9,632 bases of DNA from Clostridia bacterium (GTDB lineage: Bacteria > Bacillota > Clostridia > Oscillospirales > CAG-272), in contig JAGAFM010000093.1 in NCBI GenBank assembly GCA_017612655.1, forward strand, positions 1 through 9,632. The letters run 5' to 3'. The notes under the pieces were generated by a model. The model did no database searches. It had not been told where the DNA came from and saw nothing but the letters and a program-made list of their open reading frames with translations. The first letter of the stretch is position 1, and every line of letters begins with the position of its first letter. Of the stretch, positions 6,691 to 9,632 are shown piece after piece. A program made the translations under genes and the position numbers.

Positions 6691-7370
6691 TGGGGCTTGG
6701 CCTCCCCGGTTCCCTGCTCGCTCACGATTGAATTCTCCTGCTTCACCTTATGATCGATAATGTGGCGGGACGCCAGTTCCCGCTTGACTTCGGAAACGGG
6801 AATCCCCGCTTCCGTCATCAGAACCAGAACGTGATAGGCAAGATCCGCAATCTCGTAGACGGTTTCCCTGCGGTCTCCCGATTTTCCGGCGATAATCACT
6901 TCAGTGGATTCCTCGCCGATCTTCTTCAGGATCTTGTCGAGACCCTTCTGAAACAGATAGGTAGTATAGGATCCTTCCGGAAGATCCCGCTTTCTGGATT
7001 CCAGCAGTTCGTAAAGCCCTTCCGTCGTAAAATCGGACCGGGTCCCGCTCTTCCAGAGCAGGTTCGTAAAGCAACTCTCCGATCCCGTGTGACAGGCCGG
7101 GCCGTCCGGCTCCACCAGAACCGTCAGGGCGTCCAGATCGCAGTCCGCCGTAATGGAGACGATATGCTGATAATTCCCGCTGGTATCTCCCTTCCGCCAC
7201 AGTTCCTGTCTGGAGCGGCTCCAGAAGCAGGTCAGTTCCTCCCGGATCGACCGTTCCAGGCTTTCGCGGTTCATATACGCCACCGTCAGAACCTTGCGGG
7301 ATACCGCATCCTGCACGACGGCCGGAATCAGTCCGTTTTCATCAAACCTGAGCTCATCCAATGAAACCAT
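6687..7370 (-). CDS. hisIE: Phosphoribosyl-AMP cyclohydrolase / phosphoribosyl-ATP pyrophosphohydrolase
   Basis: A bifunctional cytoplasmic enzyme for steps 2 and 3 of histidine synthesis: PR-ATP to PR-AMP (HisE), then ring opening to ProFAR (HisI). Residues 1-110 are HisI, with FWSRSR (49-54), the metal-binding DCDLD (Asp76, Asp78, Asp80), and zinc-type cysteines Cys77, Cys93 and Cys100 in GPACHTGSESCF. Residues 119-205 are HisE, with the MazG-like acidic set E153-E154, E157, E173 and D176 in KIGEESTEV and YEIADLAYH. About 22 extra residues at the C-terminus lack recognisable motifs. The 227-residue length is normal for the fused form. It lies 34 nt after hisF with only a weak GAGAG-type ribosome binding site. 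Its stop overlaps the next start as ATGA, implying translational coupling to the phosphatase-GltX frame. Confidence 0.97.
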   Translation of the reverse strand: MVSLDELRFDENGLIPAVVQDAVSRKVLTVAYMNRESLERSIREELTCFWSRSRQELWRKGDTSGNYQHIVSITADCDLDALTVLVEPDGPACHTGSESCFTNLLWKSGTRSDFTTEGLYELLESRKRDLPEGSYTTYLFQKGLDKILKKIGEESTEVIIAGKSGDRRETVYEIADLAYHVLVLMTEAGIPVSEVKRELASRHIIDHKVKQENSIVSEQGTGEAKPQ

Positions 7371-7404
7371 ATTCTTTCTCTCTCTTTCTTTCCAGTCGGG
7401 TTTG

Positions 7405-8175
7405 TCAGGCGTTCCTCACCGTACGAACGGGAATCCCGGCCTCCGCCATTTCCCGCTTCAGTTCGCTGATCTCCACTTCTCCGAAATGAAAAATCGAAGC
7501 GGCGAGCCCCGCGTCCACACCGGGAATGGTGCGGAACAGAGTCAGAAAATCCCCGATGGTACCCGCTCCGCCCGAAGCGATGACGGGAACCGAAACCGCT
7601 TCGCACACGGCTGCCAGCATCGGAAGATCGAATCCCCCTTTGACCCCGTCCGTGTCGATGGAGTTGACGACGACTTCTCCCGCGCCCTCCTCGACACAGC
7701 GGCGGATCCAGCCGATGGCCTCCATGCCGGTGTCTTCTCTTCCTCCCTTGGCAAACACGGAAAAACGTCCGTTAACCCGTTTGATGTCGGCGGAGAGCAC
7801 CACGCACTGGCTGCCGTACCGCTTTGCCGCCTCACCGACCAGAGAAGGATTGCGGATCGCGCCCGAATTGACGCTGACCTTATCGGCACCGCATTTCAAA
7901 ACCCGGTCAAAATCCTCAAGGGATCCGATTCCACCGCCCACTGTCAAAGGGATAAACACTCTGCGTGCGGTTTCGGTCAGAATCTCCGTAAACAGCTTTC
8001 GCCCTTCCGCAGATGCCGTGATATCGTAGAAAACCAGTTCGTCGGCACCGTGACTGCTGTAGTATTCCGCCAGCGACACGGGCGAAGAAACGTCCCGAAG
8101 GCCCTGAAAATTGGTTCCCTTTACGACGCGTCCGTCCCTGACGTCCAGACAGGGGATAATCCGCTTGGTTATCAC
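7405..8175 (-). CDS. hisF: Imidazole glycerol phosphate synthase, cyclase subunit
   Basis: The synthase half of the HisHF complex. It uses ammonia from HisH to convert PRFAR into imidazole glycerol phosphate and AICAR, the latter feeding purine synthesis. It is a 256-residue TIM barrel with both catalytic aspartates at family positions: Asp11 in PCLDVRDGRVVKG and Asp130 in LSADIKR. Phosphate-binding loops are GGGI (80-83) with VSVNSGAI (100-107), and the later ASGGAG. Other hallmarks are VFYDITAS and NSIDTDGVKGGFD. Translation begins at a GTG (8175) preceded by GAGGTG with a 5-nt gap, and the GTGA overlaps the hisA stop by 4 nt. HisF normally functions with the hisH product encoded two genes upstream in the same operon. 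Confidence 0.98.
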   Translation of the reverse strand: MITKRIIPCLDVRDGRVVKGTNFQGLRDVSSPVSLAEYYSSHGADELVFYDITASAEGRKLFTEILTETARRVFIPLTVGGGIGSLEDFDRVLKCGADKVSVNSGAIRNPSLVGEAAKRYGSQCVVLSADIKRVNGRFSVFAKGGREDTGMEAIGWIRRCVEEGAGEVVVNSIDTDGVKGGFDLPMLAAVCEAVSVPVIASGGAGTIGDFLTLFRTIPGVDAGLAASIFHFGEVEISELKREMAEAGIPVRTVRNA

Positions 8176-8885
8176 TTTGCCACCTCAACTGCTTCCTTCA
8201 GGTTGATTGCACCGGTATAGTAGGCCTTCCCGATGATCGCGCCGTACAGCCCCAGTTCCGACAGACGCCGGACGTCCGACAGCGAGGAAACGCCTCCCGA
8301 CGCAATGAAACGGAGAGAGAACCGCTCTTTCAGTTCTGCGTACAAAGAATGGTTGGTCCCCTCCATCGCTCCGTCTCTGGAAATATCCGTACAGATCACC
8401 GTCCGGACACCGACCGTTTCGAGCATCCGGCAAAAATCGAAGACGTCGACAGACGATACTTCCGTCCATCCGCGAACCGCGACAAACCCGTTCTTCAGAT
8501 CCGCGCCGACTGCGATCCTGTCTCCGAACTCGTTCACCGCGGATTCCAGAAAGGAAGGATTCTCAAGCGCGGCGGTTCCCAGAATCACGCGGTCCAGTCC
8601 CGCTTCCAGGTAAGTCCTGATCTGTTCTTCAGACCGGATCCCTCCCCCGATCTCACAGCGAAGCCCGCTCTCTTCCCGGATCCGGAGAACCGCGGACAGA
8701 TTGGGAGTCCCTCCGTCTCTCGCACCTTCCAGATCCACCAGGTGAATCCATTGGGCCCCCTGGGACGCAAAATCCGCCCCGACTGCTGCGGGATCTTCGC
8801 TGTAAACCGTCATACGGTTGTAGTCGCCCCGAAGCAGACGAACGGCCTTTCCTTCAAACAAATCGATCGCCGGAAGAATCAGCAT
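8172..8885 (-). CDS. hisA: ProFAR isomerase
   Basis: Catalyses the Amadori-type isomerisation of ProFAR to PRFAR, the substrate of HisHF. It is a 237-residue TIM barrel, homologous to HisF. Asp8 (LPAIDLFEGKAVRL) and Asp129 (VGADLKNG) sit at the catalytic positions. IGGGIRS (79-85) and the C-terminal ASGGVSS are the two phosphate-binding loops, and CTDISRDGAMEG (165-176) is a family signature. The ATG at 8885 overlaps the end of hisH by 7 nt and has GAGGTG at 8896-8891 with a 5-nt gap. It is followed directly by hisF with a 4-nt overlap. Some organisms use a PriA-type enzyme that also serves tryptophan synthesis; I see nothing here to suggest that. Confidence 0.97.
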   Translation of the reverse strand: MLILPAIDLFEGKAVRLLRGDYNRMTVYSEDPAAVGADFASQGAQWIHLVDLEGARDGGTPNLSAVLRIREESGLRCEIGGGIRSEEQIRTYLEAGLDRVILGTAALENPSFLESAVNEFGDRIAVGADLKNGFVAVRGWTEVSSVDVFDFCRMLETVGVRTVICTDISRDGAMEGTNHSLYAELKERFSLRFIASGGVSSLSDVRRLSELGLYGAIIGKAYYTGAINLKEAVEVAK

Positions 8886-9496
8886 GGGTTCACCTCACAG
8901 AATGCGCGCAGAATCGAAAGCCCGACGCTGCCGCTCTTTTCCGGATGGAACTGACATCCGAACACATTTCCCTTTGAGACAACCGCCGTCAGGGGAGCGC
9001 CGTAATCCGTCGTGGCAATCAGGGACTCCCCGCAGTCCGCCGCGTAAAAAGAGTGGACAAAATAGACGTAATCGCCCTCCCGGATTCCGGATAGAATGGG
9101 ACAGGGGCGGAGAAGATGCAGACGGTTCCACCCGATCTGCGGGATTTTCAGCCCTGCGGGAATGACCTCCGCAATCGGCCGGATCGCCCCCTTCAGGAGA
9201 CCGAGCCCTTCGTGTTCCCCGAATTCATAGCTTTTTTCGAACAGCAGCTGCATGCCGAGGCAGATGCCGAGCAGCGGCTTCCCCGCTGCGGCTTCCTCCC
9301 GGACGGCCTCCGCCATTCCGCAGTCGCTCAGTTTCCTTGCGGCGTCGGCAAACGCCCCGACACCGGGCAGCACGATCCGATCCGCGGAACGAATCCTGTC
9401 CCGGTCCCGCGTTACAACCGCGTCCTCTCCGATTGCGGAAAAGGAAGACCGAAGCGAGAACAGGTTTCCTACCCCGTAGTCGATGATTGCAATCAT
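8879..9496 (-). CDS. hisH: Imidazole glycerol phosphate synthase, glutamine amidotransferase subunit
   Basis: The class I glutaminase half of HisHF. It hydrolyses glutamine to glutamate and channels ammonia to HisF. The catalytic triad is visible: nucleophile Cys79 in LLGICLGMQLLF, with His184 and Glu186 in GCQFHPEKSG. Further signatures are the opening IDYGVGNLFSL, LPGVGAF (43-49) and YFVHSFYA (145-152). The usual histidine of the (L/I)PH(M/I)GWN segment is glutamine here (IPQIGWN, Gln120), a mild deviation outside the triad. Length is 205, normal. The ATG at 9496 overlaps the hisB stop as ATGA and has AGGA 8 nt upstream. Confidence 0.97.
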   Translation of the reverse strand: MIAIIDYGVGNLFSLRSSFSAIGEDAVVTRDRDRIRSADRIVLPGVGAFADAARKLSDCGMAEAVREEAAAGKPLLGICLGMQLLFEKSYEFGEHEGLGLLKGAIRPIAEVIPAGLKIPQIGWNRLHLLRPCPILSGIREGDYVYFVHSFYAADCGESLIATTDYGAPLTAVVSKGNVFGCQFHPEKSGSVGLSILRAFCEVNPC

Positions 9497-9632
9497 GAAA
9501 GAATTCCTTTCGTGGAAGGAATATCGTCATAGAAATCGGGGTCAATCGACACCGCCTGCCGCAGCGAACGTCCTGCCGCCTTGAAGGAAGCCTCCAGAAC
9601 ATGGTGGGCGTTTTCCCCGGACAGCTCCCTCA
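9493..9632 (-). CDS. hisB: Imidazoleglycerol-phosphate dehydratase, C-terminal end
   Basis: Only the last 45 complete codons are present; the gene continues beyond the right edge. The sequence contains SGENAHHVLEASFKAAGRSL, RQAVSID and the closing PSTKGIL, which are diagnostic of the IGPD dehydratase C-terminus. The HH pair and following Glu belong to the manganese-binding site. The enzyme dehydrates imidazole glycerol phosphate to imidazole acetol phosphate. Its TGA (9495-9493) overlaps the hisH ATG by 4 nt. Any N-terminal HAD phosphatase domain would be out of view, but the PHP phosphatase in this operon makes one unnecessary. Confidence 0.95.
   Translation of the reverse strand, partial: RELSGENAHHVLEASFKAAGRSLRQAVSIDPDFYDDIPSTKGILS

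Noticed and set aside
5665..6753. 362-codon plus-strand frame
   Set aside because: Antisense shadow of the phosphatase half of the fused gene; no recognisable domain.
1..9632. CRISPR arrays, tRNA or rRNA genes, insertion sequences, T-box leaders
   Set aside because: I looked on both strands and saw no regularly spaced repeats, tRNA-like cloverleaf, transposase or T-box antiterminator motif.

Overview
The window looks like the chromosome of a moderately GC-rich Gram-positive bacterium, most likely a member of Clostridia (Firmicutes). The reasons are strong GGAGG-type ribosome binding sites, an N-terminally extended clostridial style of GltX (LFPNVT...YPPRNLPEGAKVTRFAPSP), a PHP-type rather than HAD-type histidinol phosphatase, and tight ATGA/GTGA gene overlaps. 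The genus cannot be named from sequence alone.

Layout, left to right. Positions 1-157 hold a nested inverted repeat and the leader of a plus-strand gene. Positions 158-1039 encode an unrecognised lipoprotein, closed by a textbook terminator at 1086-1117. Positions 1118-1451 lack an intact gene. They carry a pair of 20-bp direct repeats flanking a sigma-A-like promoter, a good ribosome binding site with an ATG, and what looks like the wrecked DNA-binding N-terminus of a LysR-type regulator. A minus-strand terminator at 1372-1406 closes the operon coming from the right. The rest of the window, 1452-9632, is one minus-strand operon read right to left: hisB (3' end only), hisH, hisA, hisF, hisIE, a single reading frame joining a histidinol-phosphate phosphatase (PHP family) to glutamyl-tRNA synthetase, glnS, and an EamA-type membrane transporter.

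How the genes work together. HisIE, HisA, HisHF, HisB and the PHP phosphatase cover PR-ATP to histidinol, except for the HisC transamination. HisG, HisD and HisC are not in the window and may lie beyond the right edge. HisHF consumes glutamine and releases glutamate; GltX and GlnS charge tRNAs with those same two amino acids. Placing both synthetases in the his transcription unit therefore links histidine synthesis to Glu/Gln use, at least by co-expression.

The most unusual feature is the stop-free in-frame junction between the complete PHP phosphatase and the complete GltX (845 codons). It retains an internal Shine-Dalgarno sequence and ATG at the expected GltX start. It may be a real bifunctional protein, a fusion that also yields free GltX, or the result of an indel at a 14-bp-period repeat near the junction. 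The second point of interest is the LysR-like relic with apparently intact expression signals.
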